Below, one piece after another: positions 7,812 through 17,800 of a stretch of DNA of 64,000 bases (the first letter of the stretch is position 1; each line of letters opens with the position of its first letter). A model generated the notes under the pieces. That model was not told where the DNA came from. It saw nothing but the letters and a program-made list of their open reading frames with translations, and searched no databases. The translations under genes were made by a program, and so were the position numbers. The stretch is from Acrocarpospora phusangensis (lineage in GTDB: Bacteria; Actinomycetota; Actinomycetes; Streptosporangiales; Streptosporangiaceae), in assembly GCF_016862995.1 (NCBI RefSeq), contig NZ_BOOA01000027.1, forward strand, positions 1 to 64,000, in the 5' to 3' direction.

Positions 7812-10097
7812 GTGCGACACGACGACGTGGTGGATGCGATCGGCCACACGCCGCTCGTCCGGCTGAGGCTGCCCGCCGGCCAGGCGGAGCTGTACGCGAA
7901 GCTGGAACTGCAGAACCTCTACGCGATGAAGGACCGGGTGGCCAGGCAGATGCTGCGGTCCGCCCGGGCGGCGGGCCTGCTGCGCCCCGGCGCGCCCATC
8001 ATCGAGAGCTCCTCCGGCAGCATGGCGCTGGGCCTGGCCCTGGTCGGGCGCGCCCTCGGCCACCCCGTGCACATCGTCACCGATCCCCGGATCGACCCCC
8101 TCACCATGGCCAAGCTGAAGGCGCTCGGCTGCGCCGTGTACGTGGTCGACAAGATGGGCGCGCACGGCTGGCAGGGCGCGCGGCTGGACCTGCTGGCCGA
8201 GCTGCTGGCCACCATGCCCGACGCCTTCTGGCTCCGGCAGTACACCAACCCGGACAACCCCAGCGCGTACGCGGGCCTGGCGGAGGAACTCCTGGCGGAT
8301 CTGGGACGGGTCGACGTGCTCGTCGGCTCGGTGGGCACCGGAGGTTCCCTGTGCGGCGCGGCCAGGACACTCAGGCTCACCCAGCCGCAGCCGGTGCGCG
8401 TGGTGGCGGTGGACAGCGTGGGCAGCGTGCTGTTCGACCAGCCGGACCGGCCCGGGCGGCTGCAGAGCGGCCTGGGCAACAGCCTGCGGTCGGCGAACGT
8501 GGACCGGGCGGTCATCGACGAGATCCACTGGCTGAACGACCGCGAGGCGTTCGAGGCGACCATGGAGCTCGCCACCGAGCAGCAGCTCTTCGCCGGCAAC
8601 ACCTCGGGCTCGGTGTACCGGGTGGCCCGGTACCTGGCGGGGCAGGCGCCCGCCGGGACCCGGATCGTGGCCGTCCTGCCCGACCGGGGTGACCGGTACG
8701 TCCACACCATCTTCGACGAGGCCTACCTTCGCGAGCGCGGAGTGACGGCGCAGCCCCGCGCGACGGCCCCGAGCCTCGTTCCCTACGGGGAGCCGGTCCG
8801 CGGCTGGTCGTTCGCCCGGCTCAGCGCGGGTGACGGCGGCGCCCGGATGGTGTTCGTGGAGTCGAACACCACGGGCACCGGCATGCGCGCCCTGGTACGC
8901 GCCCGCGAGCAGGGCCTGGTCCCGGTGCTGGTGACCGAGGACCCGTCGCGTTACCGGGGGCTGGCGGAGACCGGGGCGCAGGTCGTGCGGGCCGACACCG
9001 CGGACGCGGCGGCCCTCGCGACCGCCGTCGGCGCGCAGACGCCGCTCGCCGGGATCACCACCACCAGCGACTTCTACACCATCGCCGCCACGCGGCTGGC
9101 GTCGGCGGCGGGCTTCCCCGCCAACCCGCCCCAGGCGGTCGCCCGGTGCCGGGACAAGTCGCGGACCCGGCGCGCCCTGACGCGAGCGGGGCTGGCCCAG
9201 CCGCTCTTCGCGGTGGTCGAGCGGATCGGCGACGTGGCCGGCGCGCTGGAGTCGGTCGGGCTGCCGTGCGTGGTCAAGCCGGCCGAGGGCTCCGCCTCCG
9301 AGGGCGTCCGGCTCTGCGAGACCCCGGCCGAAGCGAGCGACCACGCCGCGCTCCTGCTCCGGCGTACGCACAACGTGCGCGGGCAGCCGATCCGGCCGCG
9401 CGTCCTGATCGAGCAACTGCTCGCCGGAGCGGAGTTCAGCGTGGAGACCATGGGGCTGGGCGACGACGTCGTCTGCCTGGGGATCACGGCCAAGCGCCTG
9501 GGCCCGCCGCCGTGGTTCGTCGAGACCGGGCACCACTTCCCGGCCCCGCTTCCCGCCGCCACCAGGGCCATCCTGGTGGATCTCACCACGCGCACGCTCA
9601 AGGCGCTCGGCCTCACCCTGGGACCCGCCCACACGGAGGTACGGCTGACCGCGGACGGGCCGGTGGTGGTCGAGGTCAACCCGCGCCTCGCCGGCGGCCT
9701 CATCCCCGAGCTGGTACGGCGGGCCACCGGCGTCGACCTCCTGGCCCAGCAGATCGCGCAGGCCTGCGGCCGCGTCCCCGACCTCGTCCCCACGCTGAAC
9801 CGGCACGCCGGCATCCGCTTCATCCTCGCGCCCCGGACGGGACGGCTGCGGGACGCCTCCGGGATCGACGTCGCCAGGCGCGTACCCGGAGTGGTGAACG
9901 TGCACTTCTCCGGCGAGCCGGGCGCGCCGGTCGCGCCCGCGCGCGACGGATACGGACGGCTGGGACACATCATGGCCGAGGGCGACGACGAGACGGCGGT
10001 GACGGACGCGCTCGACGCGGCGACGGCCGCCGTGAGCCTCCTGATCGACTCTCCTGGACGAGACCTGGCGCGGGTCGGACCGGCGGATCCGGCATGA
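7812..10097 (+). CDS. CysK-like PLP enzyme fused to ATP-grasp ligase
   Basis: A 761-aa two-domain protein. Residues about 1-315 are a fold-type II PLP enzyme of the O-acetylserine sulfhydrylase/SbnA group. The Schiff-base Lys is probably Lys40 in NLYAMKDR, the substrate loop is ESSSGSMALG and the phosphate loop GSVGTGGSLCG. Residues about 335-745 are an ATP-grasp domain, with the nucleotide/metal motifs PCVVKPAEGSASEGV, VLIEQLLAGAEFSVE and VVVEVNPRLAGGLIPE. The GTG start has GGGAGG about 7 bases upstream. The PLP half could do beta-replacement on a serine derivative using an amine donor. The ATP-grasp half would make an amide or peptide bond with the product. The 3' end overlaps the oxygenase gene (ATGA). 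Finding both activities in one chain is unusual; the order of reactions is inferred. Confidence 0.9.
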   Translation: MRHDDVVDAIGHTPLVRLRLPAGQAELYAKLELQNLYAMKDRVARQMLRSARAAGLLRPGAPIIESSSGSMALGLALVGRALGHPVHIVTDPRIDPLTMAKLKALGCAVYVVDKMGAHGWQGARLDLLAELLATMPDAFWLRQYTNPDNPSAYAGLAEELLADLGRVDVLVGSVGTGGSLCGAARTLRLTQPQPVRVVAVDSVGSVLFDQPDRPGRLQSGLGNSLRSANVDRAVIDEIHWLNDREAFEATMELATEQQLFAGNTSGSVYRVARYLAGQAPAGTRIVAVLPDRGDRYVHTIFDEAYLRERGVTAQPRATAPSLVPYGEPVRGWSFARLSAGDGGARMVFVESNTTGTGMRALVRAREQGLVPVLVTEDPSRYRGLAETGAQVVRADTADAAALATAVGAQTPLAGITTTSDFYTIAATRLASAAGFPANPPQAVARCRDKSRTRRALTRAGLAQPLFAVVERIGDVAGALESVGLPCVVKPAEGSASEGVRLCETPAEASDHAALLLRRTHNVRGQPIRPRVLIEQLLAGAEFSVETMGLGDDVVCLGITAKRLGPPPWFVETGHHFPAPLPAATRAILVDLTTRTLKALGLTLGPAHTEVRLTADGPVVVEVNPRLAGGLIPELVRRATGVDLLAQQIAQACGRVPDLVPTLNRHAGIRFILAPRTGRLRDASGIDVARRVPGVVNVHFSGEPGAPVAPARDGYGRLGHIMAEGDDETAVTDALDAATAAVSLLIDSPGRDLARVGPADPA

Positions 10098-11041
10098 GCG
10101 CCCCGGAGCGGTGGAGCACGCCCCCGGAAGCCGCGCGCGGGACAGCGCAGGCGGCGGCGTGGCTGGGCCGGCGCGCCGGCGAACTCGACACCGCGCTGGC
10201 GAAGAGCGGCGCCGTGCTCGTCCGCGGCATGCCGCTGCGCACGCCCGCCGATCTCACGCCGGTGCTGGCGGCGCTGGGGAGCGAGCCGTCGCGGCCGGGG
10301 GAGTGGTTCGTCCCGCGCGAGGAGCTGGCCGATCGTGTCTACGGTCCGCTGCCCTGGCCGGACGAGCGTGTCCTCTGCCCGCATCCCGAGGCCGCCTACG
10401 CCCTCAGGCCGCCCGCGCGGCTGGTCGTGGCCTGCCTGCGCGCGCCCGGCGCGGACGGCGACGCGGTGCTGGCCGACGGCCGCGCCGTCCTCGCCACCCT
10501 GCCGGACGACCTGGTCGCGCACGCCGAACGCACCGGCTGGACGCTGGTACGGAACTTCCGCACCTACGTCGGCGTGCCGTGGACCGCCGCGTTCGCCACG
10601 AAGGAACGCGAGCGGGTCGAGTCCCACTGCGCCGCGGAAGCGGTGACGTGCGAGTGGACGCGGGGCGACAGCCTGCGGACCACGCGCCGCAGGCCGGCGG
10701 TGGTCCGGCACCCGGAGACCGGCGATCCGGTCTGGTTCAACCAGCTCGGCTTCCTCAGCAGATGGGCGCTGCTGCCGGACGAGCGCGCGGTGCTGGAGGC
10801 CGCCTACGGCACGGCGGGCCTGCCGGCCGACACCGCCTTCGGCGACGGGAGACCGCTGACGGCGGAGGAGCACGCCGTCATCGAGTCCGCCTACGACCGG
10901 GTGGAGCACCGCTTCAGCTGGCGGGCCGGCGACGTGCTGGTGCTGGACAACCTCCTCATGGCGTACGGGCGGCGGCCCCAGCGGGAGGGCGGCTCGTTCG
11001 CCGTCGCGATGCTGGGCCGGCTGGCTCTGGAAATGGTCTAA
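10094..11041 (+). CDS. TauD/SyrP-like Fe(II)/2-oxoglutarate oxygenase with altered metal site
   Basis: A 315-aa member of the TauD/TfdA (clavaminate synthase/SyrP) family. The proximal metal motif is HPE (His97, Glu99), matching the HxE of SyrP-type amino acid hydroxylases. The segment PVWFNQLGF is also typical of that group. The distal ligand motif, usually DN-x4-HGR, reads DNLLMAYGRRP, so Tyr291 stands where His should coordinate iron. The enzyme is therefore either inactive, uses another ligand, or does modified chemistry. Family members hydroxylate amino acids free or on a PCP. It sits between the diamino-acid-type genes and a type II thioesterase, so it probably acts on a precursor or a tethered residue. 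Confidence 0.86.
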   Translation: MSAPERWSTPPEAARGTAQAAAWLGRRAGELDTALAKSGAVLVRGMPLRTPADLTPVLAALGSEPSRPGEWFVPREELADRVYGPLPWPDERVLCPHPEAAYALRPPARLVVACLRAPGADGDAVLADGRAVLATLPDDLVAHAERTGWTLVRNFRTYVGVPWTAAFATKERERVESHCAAEAVTCEWTRGDSLRTTRRRPAVVRHPETGDPVWFNQLGFLSRWALLPDERAVLEAAYGTAGLPADTAFGDGRPLTAEEHAVIESAYDRVEHRFSWRAGDVLVLDNLLMAYGRRPQREGGSFAVAMLGRLALEMV

Positions 11042-11059
11042 TTCAAGGCAGGGTGGCAC

Positions 11060-11833
11060 ATGTCATCACTTTCGGTTCTTGAGCCGGTCCGGCTGCTGGC
11101 ACCCGGCTCGACCTCGGCGATGCGGCTGGTGTGCTTTCCGTACGCCGGAGGAGGACTGTCGGTCTACCGGGCGCTGCGGCCGTCGGCCGGCGTCGAGGTT
11201 CTCGGCGTGCAACTGCCCGGCCGGGAGGACCGCTACCACGAGAGTCCCTTCCAGCGGATGAGCGAGCTCGTGGACTGGCTCTGCGCGATCCTGCCCCCGT
11301 ACCTCGACCGGCCCACCGCCTTCTTCGGGCACAGCATGGGCGCCCGCGTGGCCCTCGCGCTGACCCGCAGGCTGAGCGCGGACGGCGGCCCCTCGCCGCG
11401 CGCGCTCTTCGTGTCCGGCAGCCCCGGCCCCTGCCTCAACACCACGGTCGGCGGCTGGAACGAACCGGATGACGGCCTGATCAGCTGGTTGCGCCGGATG
11501 GACGGAACCCCGCGGGAGATCCTCGAACGGCCGGAGATCCTCAACGCGCTGCTGCCCACCCTGCGCGCCGACCTCACCGTGGTGGCCACGCACCCGTACC
11601 ACGACGGCGAGCCCCTGAGCATCCCGATCCACGCCTTCGCGGGCGAGGACGACGACTACGCCGGGCCCGACCGCATGGCCTACTGGCGACGGGAGACCAC
11701 CGGCCGGTTCCAGCTCTCGCCGCTGCCGGGCGGGCACTTCTTCCTGACCTCCCAGCTGCCGGCGATCCTCACCGCCCTCGACCGCGACCTGACCGACCTC
11801 ACCGGGGAACTGAGCAGGGAGACGACCCGATGA
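11060..11833 (+). CDS. type II thioesterase, canonical Ser triad
   Basis: A 257-aa editing thioesterase of the GrsT/SrfD type. The N terminus has the family signatures FPYAGGGLSVYRAL and VQLPGREDRY. The nucleophile is Ser92 in GHSMG, the acid is in AGEDDDYAG, and the His is in PGGHFFL. Enzymes of this kind clear mis-primed or stalled carrier domains in NRPS systems. Unlike the Cys-containing relative at 3,195, this copy has a standard active site, so the two are unlikely to be redundant. It is the only gene in this stretch with a short spacer (18 bases) before it. Its stop overlaps the aminotransferase start (ATGA). Confidence 0.95.
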   Translation: MSSLSVLEPVRLLAPGSTSAMRLVCFPYAGGGLSVYRALRPSAGVEVLGVQLPGREDRYHESPFQRMSELVDWLCAILPPYLDRPTAFFGHSMGARVALALTRRLSADGGPSPRALFVSGSPGPCLNTTVGGWNEPDDGLISWLRRMDGTPREILERPEILNALLPTLRADLTVVATHPYHDGEPLSIPIHAFAGEDDDYAGPDRMAYWRRETTGRFQLSPLPGGHFFLTSQLPAILTALDRDLTDLTGELSRETTR

Positions 11834-13095
11834 CCACCATGGCACCCTCCACGGCACCCTCCACCGCGACCGACGGCGCAACCACCGTGCGGCAGCGGGC
11901 GTGGCCCCGCTACGACGAGGAGTCGCTGGCCCGCGTGGCGGAGCTCGCGCGCGCCGGCCGTACGTTCGACTACCACCACGGGCCCGAGCTCGCCGAGATC
12001 GAGGAGCTGTTCACCCGGGCGCACGACGGCCGGTACGCCGTGGCCCTGAACTCCGGCACCAGCGCCCTGCTCGCCGCCTACCACGCGCTCGGCGTGGGGC
12101 CGGGCGACGAGGTGCTGGTCCCCGCGCTGACCTTCCTCGCCACCGCCTCGCCGCTGTTCCTGCTGGGCGCCGTCCCCGTCCTGTGCGACGCGGGTACGCC
12201 CCAGGGCAACGTGAGCGCCGACACGCTCAGGGAGCGCGTCACCCCCAGGACCAAGGCCATCGCCGTCACGCACCTCTTCGGCCACCCGGCGCCGATGGCC
12301 GAGATCGCCGCGCTGGCCCGGGAGCACGGCCTGCCCCTCATCGAGGACTGCTCCCACGCGCACGGCTCCACGCTGGACGGCCGTTCCGTCGGCACCTTCG
12401 GCGACCTCGCCGTCTACAGCATCGGCGGCCTGAAGCTCGTCTCGGGCGGCATGGGAGGCGTCCTGCTCGCCCGGGACGCCCGGCACCACGACCTCGCCTG
12501 CCTGCTCAGCTCCTTCCAGCAGCGCAGCGCGGAGACCGTCATCGATCCCCGGTTACGCGGGCTCGCCGACGTCGGGCTCGGGGGCAATCTCCGGATAACG
12601 CCCATCGCGGCGGTGCTCGCGGCCAGCCACGCCCGCCGCCTGCCGGAACTGGTCGCCGCCAAGCAGCGCAATGCCAGGGCCCTGCTGAGCCGGCTGACCG
12701 TCCACCCCGGGGTGGAAGAGCTGCCCGTCGCGGCGGGGGCGACGACGGGCGGGTGGTACGACGTGGTGTTCGCCGTGGACGAGGACAGCGCGGGATTCAC
12801 CAGAGACGATCTGATCGCGGCGTTGCAGGCTCACGGTCTGCCCGCCGGGGTGCCGCGCAGCGCTCCGCTCCACCTGGCCTCGGTCTTCCGCGGCGAGGCG
12901 TCCCCCGACGTCCTGCGTACGCCCCTGGGCTACCGGCCGGGTGACCTGCCGGTCAGCGAGTCCCTGCACCGCCAGTGGGTCAGCCTGCTCGGGCCGCAGC
13001 TCAACGCGCCGGAGCCGCTCGTCCTGGACGGCTACCTGGCCGCCGCGGACGCCGCCCTGGCCGGCCTCACGACCTCGCGGGGGGCGCGGCGGTGA
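11830..13095 (+). CDS. DegT/DnrJ/EryC1/StrS-family PLP aminotransferase
   Basis: A 421-aa fold-type I aminotransferase of the sugar/cyclitol aminotransferase family. Motifs include ALNSGTSALLAAYHAL (cofactor phosphate binding), PALTFLATASP, IEDCSHAHGS (pyridine ring contact) and the Schiff-base Lys202 in IGGLKLVSGG. The first ATG overlaps the previous stop; a second ATG at 11,839 is also possible. Family members aminate keto groups of nucleotide sugars, inositols or aminoshikimate-type rings. No sugar nucleotide or glycosyltransferase gene is visible here, so the acceptor may be a cyclitol or other small ketone made elsewhere or by the dehydrogenase at 18,208. The 3' end overlaps the ATP-grasp gene. 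Confidence 0.92.
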   Translation: MTTMAPSTAPSTATDGATTVRQRAWPRYDEESLARVAELARAGRTFDYHHGPELAEIEELFTRAHDGRYAVALNSGTSALLAAYHALGVGPGDEVLVPALTFLATASPLFLLGAVPVLCDAGTPQGNVSADTLRERVTPRTKAIAVTHLFGHPAPMAEIAALAREHGLPLIEDCSHAHGSTLDGRSVGTFGDLAVYSIGGLKLVSGGMGGVLLARDARHHDLACLLSSFQQRSAETVIDPRLRGLADVGLGGNLRITPIAAVLAASHARRLPELVAAKQRNARALLSRLTVHPGVEELPVAAGATTGGWYDVVFAVDEDSAGFTRDDLIAALQAHGLPAGVPRSAPLHLASVFRGEASPDVLRTPLGYRPGDLPVSESLHRQWVSLLGPQLNAPEPLVLDGYLAAADAALAGLTTSRGARR

Positions 13096-14117
13096 GCGGC
13101 TTCATCCACCTGGTGGGGCCGGGGAGCGTCATGAGCTGGATGCCCTACTTCCGGGCCGCCGGCGACGACGATCCCGTGGTTCCGCTCGGCCCGGTCGATC
13201 CGGTCGATCCGCGCCGGCTGGAACAGCTCTGCGCGGGTCGCGTCGCGGTCTTCGTCTCCGACCACGACACCCTTCTGCGCGACCGGGCCCTGGCCGACCG
13301 CCTCGAGACGGCCGGGCACCGGGTGCTGTGCCAGTCGCACCGGGCGGTGCTGCTCGGCATGGACAAGCTGGTGATGAAGGAGTTCCTGCGGGCCGAGGGC
13401 TTCCCGACCCTGCCGTGGTGGCACGCGCGCGAGCGGGCCGACGGGGAGGGCCTGGACGGAGCCGTCGTCGTCAAGGCCAGGCACGGCACGCAGAGCCAGG
13501 GGATCCGGCTGCTCGGGCCGGGCGGTCCGCCCGTGACCGCGCGGGAGTTCTGCGAGCCGTACCGCGACGGGATCGAGTACTCCATGATCGCCTACCGCGA
13601 CGCCGAGCGCCTGGTGATCTTCCCGCCCGTGTGGAAGGGGCCGACCGGCCGGGATCTCGTCCCGCCGTGGCGCCGGTTGCGCCGCTGCCCCCTCCCGGAG
13701 CCCGACCCCGTCCTGTCCGAGCTGCTGTACGAGCTCACGGCCGGCATCGCCGTCCGGGCCGAGATCACCGGCTATGTGGAGATCGAATACCTGGTGCCCG
13801 AGGACGGCGGCCCGCTGGTCCTGGAGCTCAACCCGCGGCTGTCCGGCACGATGCGGCTGGCCGCGATGGCCACCGGTGTCCCCGTCTTCTCGCCGCACAC
13901 CCTCCAGAAAGGCCACGGCCGCCCTCCCGCCGTACGGCTGGCGGCCGAGATCCCCCACGACGGGCCCGCCTGGTCCGACCCGGAGGCGGGCGTCTTCGCG
14001 ACCAGCCGGCTGACGGTCGCGGCCGACGACCCGGCCGCGCTGCTGGCGAAGCTGCGCCTGCACAGCCCCGACTCCCGCTGGCTGGCGGCCGCCGCGTTCG
14101 CCGGCCAGGCCGCGTGA
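13092..14117 (+). CDS. stand-alone ATP-grasp ligase
   Basis: A 341-aa ATP-grasp protein. The motifs in order are DKLVMKEFLRAEGFPTLPWW (central domain), VVVKARHGTQSQGIRLL (ATP-binding Lys and glycine loop) and LVLELNPRLSGTMRL (Mg-binding Glu/Asn). It is shorter than the ATP-grasp half of the fusion at 7,812 and clearly divergent from it. The family activates a carboxylate as an acyl phosphate and couples it to an amine, so a peptide or amide bond formed outside the NRPS line is likely. The GTG start overlaps the aminotransferase stop (GTGA), and the amine made by that enzyme could be its acceptor. Substrates cannot be read from sequence. Confidence 0.85.
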   Translation: MSGFIHLVGPGSVMSWMPYFRAAGDDDPVVPLGPVDPVDPRRLEQLCAGRVAVFVSDHDTLLRDRALADRLETAGHRVLCQSHRAVLLGMDKLVMKEFLRAEGFPTLPWWHARERADGEGLDGAVVVKARHGTQSQGIRLLGPGGPPVTAREFCEPYRDGIEYSMIAYRDAERLVIFPPVWKGPTGRDLVPPWRRLRRCPLPEPDPVLSELLYELTAGIAVRAEITGYVEIEYLVPEDGGPLVLELNPRLSGTMRLAAMATGVPVFSPHTLQKGHGRPPAVRLAAEIPHDGPAWSDPEAGVFATSRLTVAADDPAALLAKLRLHSPDSRWLAAAAFAGQAA

Positions 14118-14145
14118 CCCCGCGGACCTAGACAGAGGAAGTGAC

Positions 14146-14802
14146 ATGACCATCCAGCAGAATCGTCAGGTCGACGGCGGATGCGAGGCCGTGTACGCGG
14201 CCTCCGGTTGCGTCTGGGGCGTGGAGCCGGAACCGCTCCTGGAAGCGCTCACCGCCCGCTACCCCGTGGACGGCCGGCGCGTGTACGACGCCGGCTGCGG
14301 CGAGGGCCGCAACGCCGTACACCTGGCCAGGCAGGGAGCCCACGTGACGGCGGTGGACGTGTCGGCCAGGGCGCTGCGCAACGCGGCCGAGACCTGGCCC
14401 GGCGAGCCGCGCGTGGAATGGCGGCAGGCGGACGTCCTCACCACCCCGCCGGAACGTGCCGCCTACGACGTCGTCCTCTGCGACAGCGTGATCCACTGGC
14501 TCGTCAGCCACGCCGAGGCCAGGCAGCTCGTACGCGTCCTCCAGGACGCCACCCGGCCGGGCGGCGCGCACCTGCTCTGCTCGTTCAACGACCGCGCCCA
14601 GGACCTGTCCGGCCACGACAACCCGCCCCGGCTGCTGCTCGGGCACGACCGGCTCCTCGAGCTGTACCAGGGCTGGGAAATCTGGGAGGTGCGCGACGAG
14701 GACATCTCCTCCTCGCACGAGGGAGCCTGGACGCCGCACCGGCACTCGGTGACCAAGTTCCTGGCCCGGGCCCCGCTCGCCGCTGACGGCGGGACGCCAT
14801 GA
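14146..14802 (+). CDS. class I SAM-dependent methyltransferase
   Basis: A 218-aa Rossmann-fold methyltransferase. Motif I is VYDAGCGEGRNAVHLA, followed by the acidic residue in VTAVDVSARAL. Motif II is around ADVLT and motif IV is YDVVLCDSVIHWL. The start is well supported by AGAGGAAG about 7 bases upstream, after a 28-base gap. The His-rich C-terminal segment (TPHRHSVTKFLA) carries no obvious specificity signature. It overlaps the following NRPS gene (ATGA). It is likely to N-, O- or C-methylate a precursor or the peptide; the atom modified is unknown. Confidence 0.9.
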   Translation: MTIQQNRQVDGGCEAVYAASGCVWGVEPEPLLEALTARYPVDGRRVYDAGCGEGRNAVHLARQGAHVTAVDVSARALRNAAETWPGEPRVEWRQADVLTTPPERAAYDVVLCDSVIHWLVSHAEARQLVRVLQDATRPGGAHLLCSFNDRAQDLSGHDNPPRLLLGHDRLLELYQGWEIWEVRDEDISSSHEGAWTPHRHSVTKFLARAPLAADGGTP

Positions 14803-17800
14803 CCCACCTGCCGCTGTCGCGGGAGCAACAGCAGGTCTGGTTCGTGGAGCGGCTGGCTCCGGACAGCGGTCAGTACAACGAGCTGATCGTGCTCGAACTC
14901 GGCGGTCCGCTGGAACCCCACCGGTTGCGGGCGGCGCTGGCGGCGGTACTGGATCGGCACGCCACGTTGCGCTCCACGTTCCACGACGTGGCGGGCAGGC
15001 CGGTGGTGCGGCTGCTGCCGGACGTGCGGCTGGACCTGAGCCAGCCGGTCGATCTCACCCGGCTTCCCGGGCCGGACCAGGAGCAGGCCGTAGCGCGGCT
15101 GGCCGCCGAGTTCGCCGACCAGCCGTACCGGCTCGAACAGGGTCCCCTGATCAGGGCCGCGCTCCTGCGCCTGGACCGGGAACGGCACGCGCTCCTGCTC
15201 GGCCTGCACCATCTGATCGCCGACGGCTGGTCGGCCGGCATCCTGGTCCGCGAGCTGGACGAGCTCTACCGCGACCCGGGCGCGCCGGGCGCGGCGCCGC
15301 CGTACGGCTACCTGGACCACGCCCGTGCCCAGCAGGAGCGGGGGGAGCCGGCGGACCACCTCGCGTACTGGAAGGAACAGCTGGCGGGGGTCGAGCCCGT
15401 GCTGGACCTGGTCGGCCCGCGCCTGCGGCCCGTCGAGCGCAGCGGGCGCGGCGAGCGGCTGCGCTTCGACCTCGATCCGGAGCTGATCGCCGGGATGGAC
15501 CGGCTGATCGCCCAGGAGACCACCACCCGGGCCGCCATCCTGCTGGCGGCCCTCGGCGTGGTCCTGCACCGCTACACGGGCCGCCGGGACCTGGTGATCG
15601 GCTCGGCGTCGGAGGCCAGGCCGCGCGAGGAGCTCGAGAACGTCATCGGGTTCTTCGCCACGCTGCTCCCGCTGCGCCTCCGCCTCGACCCCGACATGTC
15701 CTTCCGCGCCCTCGTGGAGGTCGTCACCGAGCTGAACTTCGACGCGCTCGACCACCAGGACGTGTCCTTCCCGAGGCTCGTCGACCTCGTCGGCCAGGGA
15801 CGCGACGCCAGCTGCCCGCCGCTGCTCCAGGTGGTGTTCACGCACGCGACCGAGCTGCCCGGCCCGCAGCGGATCGGGCCCATGGCCGTACGGCAGCGGG
15901 AGGTGCCCCGCGGCCGGGCCAGGTTCGACCTGCTGATCGAGGCCAGGACCGGCAGCGGCACCGGGCACCTCTGGCTGGAGTGCGACGCCGAGCTCCTCGA
16001 CGCCGCGTGGGCGGAGCGTTTCGTGGGGCACCTGCGCAACGCGCTGACGGCGGCGCTCGCCAATCCGGACCGCGCGCTGGCCGAGCTGCCGCTGCTCGGC
16101 CCGGCCGAACGTCGCCGGGCGCTGGGCGAACGGCCGCCGCCCGGAGCGCCGGCGCTCGCGCACGACGTCGTCCTCACCGACGGCGCCCTGCTCTCCCCGA
16201 CCGGCGTGGTGGGGGAGGTGCACCAGATCTACCCGCAGCTGTGCGCGATCGTCGGCGACCGGGTCACGTCCCGGGGGGACGGGCTGGCCCCCCTTCCGAC
16301 CGGGCGGCTCGGCCGGTGGGAGGGCGACACCCTGGTCACGCTCGGACCGCCCGACCGGCTGCCGCTCGTGCAGGGCGTGCGCGTGCCGCTGGACACGATC
16401 GAGGCCACCCTGCTGGTGCATCCCGCGATCAGGGAGGCCCGGGTCCGCCTGGTCGACGGGCGGCTGCGCGCGGAGGTCCTTCCCGCCCGTCCCGACGTCG
16501 AGCCGGCCGGGCTCCTGGCGTACCTGCGCGACCGGCTGCCCCGCCACGCCCTTCCGCAGCTGATCGGGTTGGCCGCGCCGCCGGCTCCGCAGGACGTGCA
16601 GGACACCCTGCTGGAGTTGTGGCGGGCCGCTCTCGGCCGGCCCGAGCTCACCTGCGACGACGACTTCTTCGCCGCCGGCGGTCACTCCCTGCTGGCCGTC
16701 GAGCTGCTCGACGCGATCGCCGACCGCCTGGGCGTGCGGCTGCCGGTCCGGCGGCTGTTCGAATGCCCGACCGTGGCCGAACTGGCCGGGCTCGTCGATC
16801 TGGAACGCGTACGGCCCGTGCCGGAGCCCGTCCCGGCCACGCCGTCCGGCGGATCGCCACTGACGGTGGCGCAAGCCGACATCTGGGTGGTGCAACGGCT
16901 CGCGCCACGTCAGCCGGTGTACAACGTGCCGCTGGTCATCGACATCGAAGGCGAACTGGACGAGACGGCCCTGGCGACGGCGTTCGCCCGGGTCGTGGCC
17001 AGGCACGAAGCGCTGCGCAGCCTGTACACCATGGATGACCACCATGTCGTGCAACTGCCCACCGCGCCCCCGGCGTGCCTGGAGACGGTGGACCTGCGGT
17101 CCCTGCCTCCGGCCGCCGCGACGGCCGAGGCCGACCGGAGGGAGCGGGCCGCCGCGCGGCAGCCGTTCGACCTGGCCAGGCAGCCGCCGCTGCGCGCGAG
17201 CCTGCTGTGCCTCCCCGGCGGATACCGGCTCATGCTGACCGCGCACCACGTGGCGGTCGACGGACTCGCGCTCGCGGTCGTCTGCCGCGACCTGTCCTCG
17301 GCGTACGCCGCCGCCCGCGCGGGCGTCAGCCCCGCCCTGCCCGCCGGTCCGCTCACGTGGGGCCAGTACGCGGCGTGGGAGCCGGGCTGGCTGGACCGGG
17401 AGGAACCGCGGCTCACGGACTTCTGGCGCAGACGCCTCTCGGGTGTGCCCGAACTGGCGCTTCCCACCGACCTGCCGAGGCCGTCCCGGCTGACCTTCGA
17501 CGGCAGCCATCTGGAGATGGCCGGGGGCGACGCCGGCGCGCTCGCCGCCTTCGCCCGCGCCACCGGCACCACACCGTTCATGGTCACCACGGCGGCCGTC
17601 GCCGCGCTCCTGAGCCGGCGCGCCGGTCAGGAGGTGGTGCCGCTCGCGGTCCCCTCGGAGAACCGGCACCTGCCGGCCGCCAGGGACCTGGTCGGATGCA
17701 CCACCGGCATGCTGGTCCTGCCCGTCCGGTGCGACCCCGACCTCGGCTTCACCGGCCTGGTACGGCAGGTGCGGGACCTGACCCTCGACGCGCACGACCA

